From a virus, in the IMG/VR virus record IMGVR_UViG_3300034071_001414, positions 34,518 to 98,517 of that record: a DNA stretch of 64,000 bases; one strand, given 5' to 3'. The translations under genes and the position numbers were made by a program. A model generated the notes under the pieces. The model did not search any database. It saw only the letters and a list, made by a program, of their open reading frames with translations, and was not told the DNA's origin. Numbering within the stretch: position 1 is the stretch's first letter; the number at the start of each line of letters is the position of its first letter. Below, one piece after another: positions 13,601 to 21,600 of this stretch.

Positions 13601-14098
13601 GCTTCAACTGGCATTGTTTTTGATTTTGCTATAGAAAAAGATTCCATTCTTAGGGTTGTTGGTATTGCATCAACTTCAATAACTGGGGTAACTACAATTA
13701 GTGGCATACAAACTGGATATTATTTTACAGTATATAATTCTAGAGTTGGTAATGGTGTTACTTCTTTAGATGAAAATCGACAAATTATTGGTATAGGAAC
13801 TACGGGGTTAGATAACATTTATAGAGTTGCAAGTGTTTCCTTGGCACAAACTGCAGTTCCGGGATTAGGTGTAACTTATGTTGCTAGAGTTACTGTTAGT
13901 GTTTCCGGGTATAATGGCCTGAGTGGCATTGGATACAGTTCTTTATTTGCAGAATATAGTTGGGGTAAAATTATATTAAAAACCAGAACAAAAGATAACG
14001 AATATAATTCATATACAAGGTCTGGTTTTTCTGGAATATCAACTGGAACTATGATAATGAGAACTAACCCACTCAAATATTATAACTATGGTATATGA
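1616..14098 (+). CDS. Giant virion structural protein with YHYH domain, in the gp7 position
   Basis: 4,160 residues encoded by 12.5 kb, a fifth of the window. It sits between gp6 and gp8, where T4 has gp7 (about 1,030 residues), so a role in the baseplate wedge or a fibre attached to it is likely but inferred. Residues about 1,182-1,382 resemble the YHYH domain, with DGHPIYGPYGY near residue 1,265; the name-giving YHYH residues read YAYF. At least six copies of an HGF..G..V.Y ... YYV ... I.L module lie near residues 605, 852, 960, 1705, 1870 and 3017. Gly-Tyr (GSGY-type) segments occur near 755-825, 1,041-1,178, 3,375 and 3,885-3,965. Long runs rich in Gly, Ser, Thr and Ile (GIGSTT-type) suggest beta-structured fibrous sections. 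No signal peptide or membrane segment is evident. The N-terminal 60 residues (start MTEKRIQIKDIVNNQLPQYV) are probably the conserved baseplate-anchoring part. Confidence 0.8.
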   Translation: MTEKRIQIKDIVNNQLPQYVKEDYPLVAEFLKQYYLSQEFPGGPADLIQNIDRYVKVDSTTELVDFVLLQSDISSIDENISVDFLNFEQNQIDFPDNYGLISIDDELILYENKTTFGFENCHRGFSGIISHKNINVGIASTYILRPSDELIFKKSDSSSHKSGTKIYNLSSLFLKEFLLKLKYQLTPGFEGRSFVEKANEATIIKQIKDFYKSKGTDQSFEILFRSLYGEDVEVLRPKNFLFRPSDAQYKITNDFIVEKISGPIEKIRNLTLFQNEYLNITKAYGTITEPLEEIVTSDGKIFYKLKIDGGYNRDIISDGAIYGGFSVHPKTRVIGDYNTQSTTIDVDSTVGFPNKGEFLVNYEDGTQGVVSYNSKSLTQFIECSGITKNILDNSIIGVNTYAYANTEDGEEIRVRIVSTLNDLDIPDDNILFTEGDTIKIKTLGFEDGDTRLNEWLFNLPIVYDVESYGIVDNFDNTYSLSLKDTHNLKVGDVLQIIDNLGNRKQSTIIDVISNKTIIISGQGFLPESLYKVKRNILKGNSSKYSYIGEISTDIQNVYTNKNNDILISSPSIPYYPNAQLNLNNRTISFSGSYSAGSTIFKLTSTIDHGFYTGDCVYYTPEKETIQSRDIDGNINNLEIISTSLFDEGIYFIKRIDKNNVKLSKSKSDILYEKYVSPEDDVVINNNKIEPIEFRGKAIKSQKLLREISTPIISEKLEKTSPGFTGILINGTEILNYKSKDKIIFGPLEQIDVVSGGSDYDVINPPRVIISDSVGSGATGHCSVSGSLKEIRILDPGFDYLEDPIVQITGGNGIGAIAKCNTKLITHKSTFNSEKGSGLVGIGSTISTIGFSTYHKFRNGEEVIYKTNSHISVGGLSTDSKYYVSTVSATKIKLHKTLGDSISGINTVTLTDYGVGNHDFESVNLKRILSSINVENSGSGYQNKKRTVSYSGINIASDIITIENHGFLSKEIVKYSTIGTVIGGLVEDKNYYVLKIDDNQFKLCEIGTGIYTQDYFYNTGQFINLTSRNSDIHAFNYPDIEVEIIGTVGLSSYYKAKIDPIFRGEITSFHLESKGSSYGVEEVFNIERQPSLSILSGSGSEFDVIVSNGRIQKVLINSVGENYTCSPDLIVVGDGNGAVLTPVVLNNQIVDVKVIEPGAGYSSNNTQIIVSHPGSGVKFTSKIKTWTVNLFAKYLNIFAEDDGCLSPGLNEQYEIQYCHIYAPRKLRQILYSRDQSGKILFSNPDLKFSRNKEIKSTDHSPIIGWSYDGHPIYGPYGYSKKSGGGVSQIKSGYNLIIEQNRPSTNYFPLGFFVEDYKYQKSNDESILDENNGRFCITPEFPNGTYAYFATFNESSVDSSGPFKGYYRPKFPYLIGNFFNSKPNDFNFKKKSNQDDIDLNETDWIRNTYAYNITKTNSRYEYITLPNNLNQSIDVSGVSPGSIDNIGISTGGNDYKVNDKLIFNNVDFEGNSRTLGSSASAVVSELVGKSISTVSTASTYFYDVSIYPSSNKGEYVLYNSSPHNITAYDLIKISGLNTTSNIINGNYVAGVTTTRLVLVGLGSTAVGIPSANITGIVTYISVRGNLDFPNIRENDIFQIDSEKIKILNVDKKSSRLRILRQIEGTLGLSHSVTTFLYEDPRKLFVNISKENDITNYSSYLENKQIYFNPKESLGIGTNINVGIGTTIYFSNPGAGETQVFIPLRTIYLPDHGLSTGDLLTYEVNNGSPIVISSTGIGTTTLSNNSSVYVAKINENLIGISTIQVGLGSTGFFSGITPSTQNIGLLFFAGIGTGTYHSFKTNYPEVKGDLSKHVVTVSTAQTHGLITDDIVNVMVSVSSTTIVIKYNDSNRRIIVNPRDFIGANISTSNSTITIPNHGYVNGQKVIYTSDSPSGGLVNNQIYYVVPINKDIIKLSNSYYDSTIERPNTIDITSASNGIISPINPPIDLYRNSTVTFDLSDSSLSYVNAFKTYPSFKFELYVDEQFRKVFDSDQRDNSFNVQRVGVVGTPGAILTLKINEFIPNTLYYDLIPLDSNGLFLPEVQKEIIKDNIVNSYNQLRIKNSIYNGTYKIRVSNPNSFEYFLPTIPEVQSYTSEISTTSTLSSYLKYTTKSLTASGAISNIRVTNKGTNYYSLPGITSVSSLNGRGCILNAESNTIGKIKKIKIVDGGFDFTSDKTLRPYAEFPKNIKIDNLYSIDNIGISSQGRGYTTTPKLVVLDGKTKKAIPSDLSYKLGDSKVTIKTNAKGLTDSIPTIIPTQNSNGIGITDITYNPTTKEVKVYLPFSFSDIGNFDANTYPIRVNDRVLIENISVGVNSTYKGFNSSNYGYSLFAITNVDLNIGGVSAVTYSLDGYLLDSELPGTYDPVNSSGRVVPERNFPTFETTIKQDGYKKGETVISNGSFGVVENWDAITKYLKISSKSDFEIGNIVEGLSSKTVGTASSIIDLNSYAKTDFSIKVLGGWESNAGFLNDNAQRIQDSLYYQNFSYSLKSRVDYDTWNDAVSALNHTVGFKKYSDFQMESKLDNDFSNLFVGLSTDTTATNVKVEMTSYGDLNCVSDFDLGKENYLNLNSRIVSNKIYFDNIPLTDYYEARGNRVLLIDDISSNFNSGERPEKYSDVYKFNINTNRSLKFLSYIRDKKFTGQRQVMLTSMIHNDSYGVVNQYGRIETAYDLGSFDFVVDQPFGIIRFYPTRYTINNYDVALLSYNLDDAFTGVGTTTIGSIAKVDTKNISSSASTINVVSLATTYTSAKILVQIYRDSLNYQFNELNVVHNGTNIDFIEYGELSTKTRTVESSGYGTYYPYISGGNLKIDFIPNVSVGNTFYINTANVALGDTNSSGIGTIELEYGEIRANSVSIPSSPTPSASAILSFTGEHDCAYCLVQVSDITNNRCAFSEVILIVDDVTSEPLITEYGNVNTFAGLGTIGASVTGIGSTTQLVFTPLPNIQVQVKVYANLLGLEGNDIKSYQLSNLNINSQYGSYSGTEVDQVRTFNLTHKGYPLFERYFSGSDSSVVDLSRNTIKIPSHFYSTGEKITYDSNFGNPIGIATTTITGIGSTDILPSTLYVVSLNNNKIRVAASASEALRPIPNVLNLTSLGSGTQHKFLAQNKNSRVVIAIDNIIQSPIVATGLTAALTSSVFLTDESIVLDNSTSFYGGDLIKIDDEVMRITSIQKNNVVNVRRSWMGTDIANHSGGSLVNTVVGSYNIVDNNLSFAESPYGNVPQTYSTSPPDEQDWVGISTGSSFSGRCFMRSGIQGSSNDTYSKNYIFDDISTGFNGITSTFTLKSSQSNITGISEEGALILINDIVQARGLSGDLENVRKGINFILSESSGITSTTFIGSATSVSYDINSSGLPKGGIIVSVGSTEGLGYQPLISAGGTAIVSLAGTIQSISIGNTGSGYRASAYYDIPTNISSVVGVGSTSIFIENKNSVFGLLNLLNTGSNCSIGVGTFILTTNIVSIGSSFVRIGIASTSSKQIPVGTPVNIKISNPQIGIVNVGISSTSAENSTETHIGFTTIIKGKISESVTITKVASGYTSTNPPQVIIDDPLSYSDIPLVYSSSSISGVGTAATIDIVVGQGSSVIDFEIKNTGYNYRAGQTLTVPIGGLTGIPTTSLFKEFQISIQEVFNDKFTGWAFGELQILDDISNLFDGERVAFPLKYFGEFVSIRSARGSNINPQELLLVFINDVLQEPGKGYTFRGGSNIFFTEPPKPPVLEIPNTGDSCKILFYKGTASVDVVYKNIIETVKPGDGLTLGFDSTLNQSYGLQEDERIVDAILSSDSVSTNPYYGPGNTKDETLTRPITWCRQTEDKIIDEQEVSKDRMLYEPVINPSSYLIKSVGIGSTVVFVDNLKPIFNQVNENKSQIPAFQDEFLSFQKQITFIPQETKRNAFATAIVSVAGTINSIAISTGGFGYLSVPDVVIQNPIGFGTTYRAEATASISSGIVTSITITGPGTEYSQDNPPIVLISPPSFESETNTVIQYEGDFGIISGISTTSVGIASTGIVFDFAIEKDSILRVVGIASTSITGVTTISGIQTGYYFTVYNSRVGNGVTSLDENRQIIGIGTTGLDNIYRVASVSLAQTAVPGLGVTYVARVTVSVSGYNGLSGIGYSSLFAEYSWGKIILKTRTKDNEYNSYTRSGFSGISTGTMIMRTNPLKYYNYGI

Positions 14099-14100
14099 CT

Positions 14101-14108
14101 AATAAATA
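14101..14108 (+). promoter_or_regulatory. Late promoter box upstream of gp8
   Basis: AATAAATA matches the T4-type late promoter element recognised by the gp55 sigma factor. It lies just after the giant gene's stop and 18 bp before the gp8 start codon; a second, overlapping AATAAATA follows 4 bp later. Activity is inferred from motif and position. Confidence 0.6.
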
Positions 14109-14125
14109 AATAAAAAACCAAAAAA

Positions 14126-15673
14126 ATGGCTGCAATTGTAACTGATCAACTTAGAATATTAAATGCTAAAAATTTTGTAGAGAAAGTTTCATCTGAGGAT
14201 AATTCATATTATTCATTTATTGGGTTACCCAATCCTTACGATTATCAAACTGACTGGGACGAGTCTCCACCTGTACCTAAAGATAACTTTACGCAAGAAG
14301 ATGATTATTGGGATACAATGATCGCTTTGAAGAAAATAAACTCCGATGATATTCGTCAAGTTGTTCCAAAAAGAGTTTGGACTTCTGGATTAATCTATGA
14401 CATGTATAGGCATGATTATAGTAGAACAAACGTATCTCCAGTTGCTGGTGCAACAAATTTATATTCATCATCGTATTTTGTTATCAATAGTGAGTATAGA
14501 GTTTATATTTGTTTGCAAAACAATTCAAATCCAGATACTCCGGGAGGTGGTCCTTCATTAGACGAACCCCTTTTTACTGATTTGGAACCAAGAGCAGCTG
14601 GAGATAGTGGAGATGGATATATCTGGAAATATCTTTATACTATAAAACCGGCAGATGTTATAAAATTTGAAACAACTGATTTTATTCCCGTACCTAAAAA
14701 TTGGGCAACATCTGCAGATTCTTCATTGATAAGAAATAATGCAGTAGATGGTTCAATAAAAACTATAGTAATTAAAAATAGAGGGAGTGGACTAGGCGAA
14801 GCAAATACATATGTTAATGTTCCAATAAGAGGAAATGGGTTCGGTTCCACATGCACTATTGTAGTAGATGAGAATGGTGAAGTAAGTACAGTAACAGTTT
14901 CAAATCAAGGTTCTGGATATACTTTTGGTAGTGTCGATTTATCTGGGGGAAATTTTCCGACAGGCGATACTATACCAACTTTTGATGTAATTATTTCACC
15001 AAAAGGTGGACATGGATATGACATTTATAGAGAACTTGGTGCGTTTAATGTTTTAATGTATTCTAGAATTGAAAATGATAATGAAAATCCAGATTTTATT
15101 ACAGGAAACCAAATTGCCAGAATTGGAATAGTAGAAAATCCAGAAGTAAGTACCGGTACTATTTTAACATCAGACAAATCTAGTTCCGTTTATGCTATAA
15201 GATTGACTGGAACTGGGTATAGTAGTTCAAATTTTGACTACGATTCTTATATAACACAGACTATATCTACTGGAACAACTGCTGTTGGTAGAGTTATTAG
15301 TTATAATTCAACGACTGGTGTTTTAAAATATTGGCAAGATAGAAATTTATCTGGATTTAATACAGTAGGAACTGCACAAACTAATCCAACTTATGGATTT
15401 AATCTCAATAGATTTACAAGTTCTCCATCTACCGGAGGAAATTTAGTTATATCTGGAAATATCGGTGGAACTTTATCTATAGATACAACCTTTACAGGCA
15501 TATCTACTACAATAAATAATAGAACATATTATCTAGGACAAACTTTTACAAATGGAATTTCCTCTCCAGAAGTAAAAAAATATTCCGGAAATATTATTTA
15601 CATCGATAATAGACCGGCAATAACTAGATCATCGAACCAAAAAGAAGATATTAAAGTCATTTTGCAGTTTTAA
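14126..15673 (+). CDS. gp8: Baseplate wedge subunit gp8
   Basis: 515 residues; T4 gp8 is about 334. gp8 is a dimeric wedge component that joins gp7 and gp10 in the baseplate. The first 200 residues carry gp8-like features: the DDYWDTMIALKKI block, VVPKRVWTSG, and PRAAGDSGDGYIWKYLYTIKPADV, comparable with the T4 segment ending in GDGYVWEYLFEIPP. Residues about 208-271 contain a Gly-Tyr repeat insertion (NRGSGLGEANTY, NQGSGYTFGS) that is shared with other virion proteins in this window and accounts for part of the extra length. A late promoter box lies 18 bp upstream and the next gene starts 6 bp downstream. Confidence 0.85.
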   Translation: MAAIVTDQLRILNAKNFVEKVSSEDNSYYSFIGLPNPYDYQTDWDESPPVPKDNFTQEDDYWDTMIALKKINSDDIRQVVPKRVWTSGLIYDMYRHDYSRTNVSPVAGATNLYSSSYFVINSEYRVYICLQNNSNPDTPGGGPSLDEPLFTDLEPRAAGDSGDGYIWKYLYTIKPADVIKFETTDFIPVPKNWATSADSSLIRNNAVDGSIKTIVIKNRGSGLGEANTYVNVPIRGNGFGSTCTIVVDENGEVSTVTVSNQGSGYTFGSVDLSGGNFPTGDTIPTFDVIISPKGGHGYDIYRELGAFNVLMYSRIENDNENPDFITGNQIARIGIVENPEVSTGTILTSDKSSSVYAIRLTGTGYSSSNFDYDSYITQTISTGTTAVGRVISYNSTTGVLKYWQDRNLSGFNTVGTAQTNPTYGFNLNRFTSSPSTGGNLVISGNIGGTLSIDTTFTGISTTINNRTYYLGQTFTNGISSPEVKKYSGNIIYIDNRPAITRSSNQKEDIKVILQF

Positions 15674-15679
15674 CGAATT

Positions 15680-18600
15680 ATGTCTCAGAAAACTAATCTA
15701 AACGTAGCACCATATTTTGACGACTTTAATCCAAATAATGATTACCATAGGGTTCTTTTTAAACCAGGATATCCCGTTCAGGCTAGGGAATTAACCACTC
15801 TTCAATCGATACTGCAAAATCAAATTGAAAAATTTGGTCAACATTTTTTCAAAGAAGGTGCAAAAGTAATACCGGGAAATACTGGGTACAGTAGATTATA
15901 TTATTGTGTTCAATTAGAAAATAATTATCTAGGAGTTCCGATTGCAGCGTATATTGATCAACTTGTTGGTGCAAAAATAACCGGTCAAACATCTGGTGTT
16001 ACTGCGGTAGTCGATAAGGTATTATTGCCACAGGACTCGGAAAGAGGAAATCTTACTTTATACATAAATTATTTGAGTTCTAGTACTCAAAATAACTCCA
16101 CTCAACAATTTTCAGATGGAGAGGTATTAACTTCAAATATTATAATCACATCAGGTCTCCTAGGAAATACTTCTATTGCAGTAGGAGAACCTTTTGCATC
16201 AACAATTTCAACCAATAGCACTACTATTGCATCATGTTTTAATATTTCTGAAGGTGTTTATTTTATAAGAGGGCAATTTGTTAATGTAAAGACTGAGACT
16301 TTGATACTTGATCAATATACAAATAATCCCAACTATAGAGTTGGACTTTATATTGATGAACAAATAGTAAATTCAAATACAGACGAAACATTAAACGATA
16401 ATTCTCAAGGATTTAATAATTATGCTGCTCCTGGAGCAGATAGATTAAAAATATCAGCATATTTATTTAAAAAATCATTAACGGATTTTGATGATGGCAA
16501 CTTCGTAGAACTTGCCACTATTGTTGATGGAATAATTCGTTCAAAAACGGAAGATGATAAATATTCGTTCATAAAAGATGAGTTTGCAAGAAGAACTTAT
16601 GCAGAATCGGGAAACTATTTGGTTTCTCCATTTGACATTTCAGTAGAAGAATCTCTGAACAATCAAAAGGGAAATAATGGCACATTTACTAAAACTCAAA
16701 TTACTTACGGTGGAAATACTCCAAGTGAAAGTAAAGCAGTTTATAAAATATCTCCAGGAAAAGCATTTATCAGGGGATATGAAGTAGAAACAATTTCCAG
16801 TACATTTTTGGATGTAGATAAACCAAGAACTACACAGATTTTAGAAAATCAATCAATTAACTATAGCACAGGACCAACTTTAAAACTAAACAGAGTTTAT
16901 GGTTCCTCTCCAGTTGGTTTAGGAAATACATTTATTTTGAGTTTAAGAAATGAAAGAGTAGGTTCTTCGGGCACATTAAGTGCAGGAAAAGAAATAGGTC
17001 TTGCTAGAGTTTATGATTTTTCATTAGACTCTGGTTCATATAGCACATCAAATTCTAATTTAAATGAGTGGAATATTTCATTATTTGATATTCAAACTTT
17101 TACGAATATCACTTTAAATAATTCTGTCACTCTTTCGACTCCAACTTTCGTTAAAGGAAATAATAGTGGAGCAACAGCATTTTTAAAAGATAATATTGTT
17201 GGAACAGATTTAACTCTATATGATGTAAAAGGTTCTTTTATTCCATTTGAATCATTTTCATTTGACGGAATTGATTCCGGAATCATAGGCATTGCGGTTA
17301 CATCATATGGAATTTCTGATATAAAATCTGTTTATGGTAATGTAAGTTCTGCATCAACATTTTCTGCAGATGTAATACAATCAACTGCTTTTAATGTGGG
17401 AATTGCAACAATAAGTGCGGTGTCTAGTGGAGTAAGCACTGTAAGAAGTTCTAACATTCTTTTCCCCGGAAATATTGTTAAAGTTGGGAATTTAGTTAAG
17501 TATTCAGACTCAACAAAAACTACTCCAGTTGTAGCAAAAGTAATTGGAGTGGGAGCATCGACTATTTCTATAACTGGAGTAACTACGGTAAGTGGAATAG
17601 TGGATGGTTCTTTGCCGACATCTTCTTTAAATGTGACTGATTTTGCTGTTCTTAAAACAGATTTGGAAAAATCAACAGATAATACACTTTACTCAAGACT
17701 TCCAAAAACTAATATATCTAATGTCGATCTCTCAAATTCTACTCTTAATGTAAGAAAAACATTTACTGTTAATATTTCCAATAATAAACTATCTACTGCA
17801 GTAACTTCTGGTACAAATGAAACTTTCTTACCATTTACAGAAAAAAGATATTCTTTAGTTAGATCTAATGGAACTACTGAGGTTTTAACTCCAGACAAAT
17901 TTGAATTTACTTCTGGCGGGACAGAATTGCAAATTTATAATCTTGGTTCAAATGATACAAACGCTACTTTGGTAGCAACTTTACAAAAAATAAAACCAAA
18001 AGCAAAAGTCAAGAGAAAAAATAGAGTAAATTCTATAATTATTGAAAATTCAAAATACGAAGGATCGGGAATTGGGGGAACTACTTTAAATGATGGATTA
18101 GTATATGGAGAATATCCATATGGAACCAGAGTTCAGGATGAAAATATATGCTTAAATGTTGCAGATATTATAGAAATTCATGGAATTTATGAGTCAGAGG
18201 ACACATCAAACCCTTCTGCACCCAAAGCAGTTCTTGCATCAATTACAAGTCAATCTTCTACAACTTCAGAACTAATAGTTGGAGAAGAAATTTTAGGGAC
18301 AACTAGTGGTGCTGTAGCTATTGTTGCAGAAAAACTAACTTCATCACAAATATCATTATTGTACAAAAATCAAAATATATTTAATGAGGGAGAAGTAATT
18401 ACTTTCTCCGAGTCAAATATTCAAGCACAAATAGTAACCTTAGATACTCCTAGTTTTGAAATCTCATTTAATTACACCTTTAACCGAGGTCAAAATGGAA
18501 GTTTTTATGATTATGGATATTTAACAAGAAAGGTGAATGTAAGTGAACCAACCAAAAAATTAAAAATATATTTTTCAAATGGATATTACGAATCAACTGA

Positions 18601-21600
18601 TGATGGAGATATTACCACAGTAAATTCATACAATTCTTTTGATTATATTTCTGATATTGGTAGTGTAAATGGAATTAGAAATACTGATATTATTGATATT
18701 AGACCTGTAGTAAATAATTATTCTGTTTCAGTAGGTTCTCGTTCTCCTTTAGAATTTTATGGAAGAACTTTTAATTCTGTTTCAAATTCATCAAATACTA
18801 TACTATCTTCCGACGAAAGTTTAATTACATCATTCTCATTTTATTTGGGAAGAATTGATTCAATTTATTTATCAAAAGATGGAAAGTTTCAAGTAAAATA
18901 TGGAACTCCTTCGGAGAGACCAGAAAGACCAGTATCGGTAGATGATTCTTTAGAAATAGCAACAATTTCTTTACCCCCATATCTGTATTCTAATCGTCAA
19001 GCATCTATAAGATTTTTAGAATATAAAAGATATAGAATGAGTGATATAAAAAATCTTGAGAATAGAATTAAAAATCTAGAATATTATACTTCTCTTTCAT
19101 TATTAGAAACAAATACTTCTAATTTATTCATTTCCGATTCTGAAGGATTTAATAGATTTAAATCTGGATTTTTTGTGGATAATTTTACCTCATATTTACC
19201 ACAAGAATCTAGTACAGATATCAACAATTCTATCGATATTGAATTTAAAGAACTAAGACCAAAAGCTTATACGTCTTCAATAGATTTAAAACCTGGATAT
19301 TCTTCAGTAAACGCATCTACTGCAGATTTGGCATTTGAATCTCCAGATGGAATTAATATTAGAAAATCTGGTGATATCATAACTTTGGATTATGCCGAAG
19401 TTGAATGGTTAAAACAATCTTTTGCAACAAGATCAGAAAGTGTAACACCATTCCTTATTAGTTTTTGGCAAGGAACTGTAGAACTTACTCCAGCTTCAGA
19501 TACCTGGATGGATACTGTTAGAATTGAAGCAAAAATCATTGATGTTGAAGGAAATTATTCAACAACTTTAGCAGATGCAACAAGAAGATTAAATGTTGAC
19601 CCACAAACTGGTTTTGCACCAACTGTTTGGAATGCATGGACAACAAATTGGACAGGAAGATCAGTGTCCACAAGCACTAGAAATGTAACTTCTTCTTCAA
19701 TTAGTTCCTTTTGGTCAGGCGCTCAACTAATTGAACAGGTAGATAATGTTGTAATTCAGCAAACACTACAAAACATAACAGAGACTGGAGTTGAATCAAG
19801 AACTGGAACTAGAACAGTAATCACTGAGCAATTTGATAGGACTTCTGTTGGTGATAGAGTTGTAAGTAGAGATATTATTCCGTACATGAGGTCTAGAAAC
19901 GTTCAATTTGTTTCCAAAAAACTTAAACCACTTACTCAAATTTATACATTTTTCGACGGAAAAGACGTAACAAAATACTGTGTTCCCAAACTTCTTGAAA
20001 TTACTATGTCATCCGGAGTATTTCAAGTTGGAGAAACGATAACAGGATATATTCAACAAACTGGAACAGGTGTAAATGCAAATAATATGTTAGCAAAGAT
20101 TACTTTTAGAGTCGCACAAACTAATCATAGAGAAGGAGCATATAACTCACCCACAGTAACATATCCAAGAAATCCATACAATTCCCAAATTCTTCCTCCA
20201 ACATATTCATCGACTTCAACGATATTGAACGTTGACACATTTTCTCTTTCAAATTCAACTCAAGGAGAATTTGGTGGATGGGTAGAAACCGGTATGATTT
20301 TAATAGGTAATACTAGCAAAGCACAAGCAACTATTACAAATTTAAGACTAATATCAGATTTATCTGCCACACTAATAGGAAGTTTTTATATTCCAAACCC
20401 AAATGCAAATATTCATCCAAGATTTGAGTCTGGAACAAAAACTTTCACTTTAGTCAATAGTGCAACTAATGATCAAAATGCAGCAACTACTATTGCAGAG
20501 GAGGCATTTACTTCCAGCGGAACTATTGAGACTGTTCAAGAAAATATTGTTTCAGTAAGAAACGCTAGAATTGAAAATAAGCAAGAATTTGATTCCAGAG
20601 CAGTTTCTAGGACAACTGGCACTCAAGTAGTAAATAGCAGAGTCATAGCATCATCATCCTCTAGCAGAGTTATAGGGTGGTATGACCCATTAGCACAATC
20701 ATTCTTAGTTGATAATGAAGATGGTGTTTTCTTGACTAGTTGTGATGTATTCTTCAAAACAAAGGATGATACAGATATTCCAGTTACTTTTCAATTGAGA
20801 ACTATGAAGGGTGGATTTCCCACTCAATATGTTCTTCCACTATCAGAAATTATACTCAGTCCAGAACAGGTTAATGTTTCTGGCGATGGATCTGTATCAA
20901 CTAGGGTAACATTTAAAGCACCAGTTTATTTACAGGGAGGAGGTGAATATTGCATTTGTCTTGCATCAAATTCTACAAAATATAGTGTTTATATATCTAG
21001 AATAGGCGAAAATGATTTGTTGACGCAGACATTCATATCCAATCAACCATATCTAGGTTCATTATTTAAGTCGCAAAATGCTTCTACATGGGAAGCAAGT
21101 CAGTGGGAAGACCTCAAATTTACTTTATACAGAGCGGATTTTATTGAAAATGGTTCTATAGATTTTTACAATCCAGATTTAACTGAAGGTAATGCGCAAA
21201 TTGCAAAGTTAATGCCAAATTCTCTGCAATTCAATTCTAAAAAAATTAGAGTAAGTCTTTCATCTACTATTTCAGACTCTGACATAAGACTTGGAAATAC
21301 AATAATCCAAGCAAATACTAGTGGAAGAGGAAATTATGTAGGAAGTGCTGGAAGTGCAACTGGGACTCTTTCAGTAAGCAATTCTGGTATTGGATACACT
21401 CCAGGCCCAGGTTCTGGTGGATATACATTCAATAATGTAAGTTTAACTACAATTACAGGTAAAGGTGCGGGAGCTACAGCAAATATAACTATTTCAAATG
21501 GAGTTGCTGCAGCTGCCACGATTGTTAGTGGTGGAAGTGGATATCAATCTGGCGATGTTTTGGGGATTAGTAGTATTGGAAATACTCCAGTGGGAACAAA

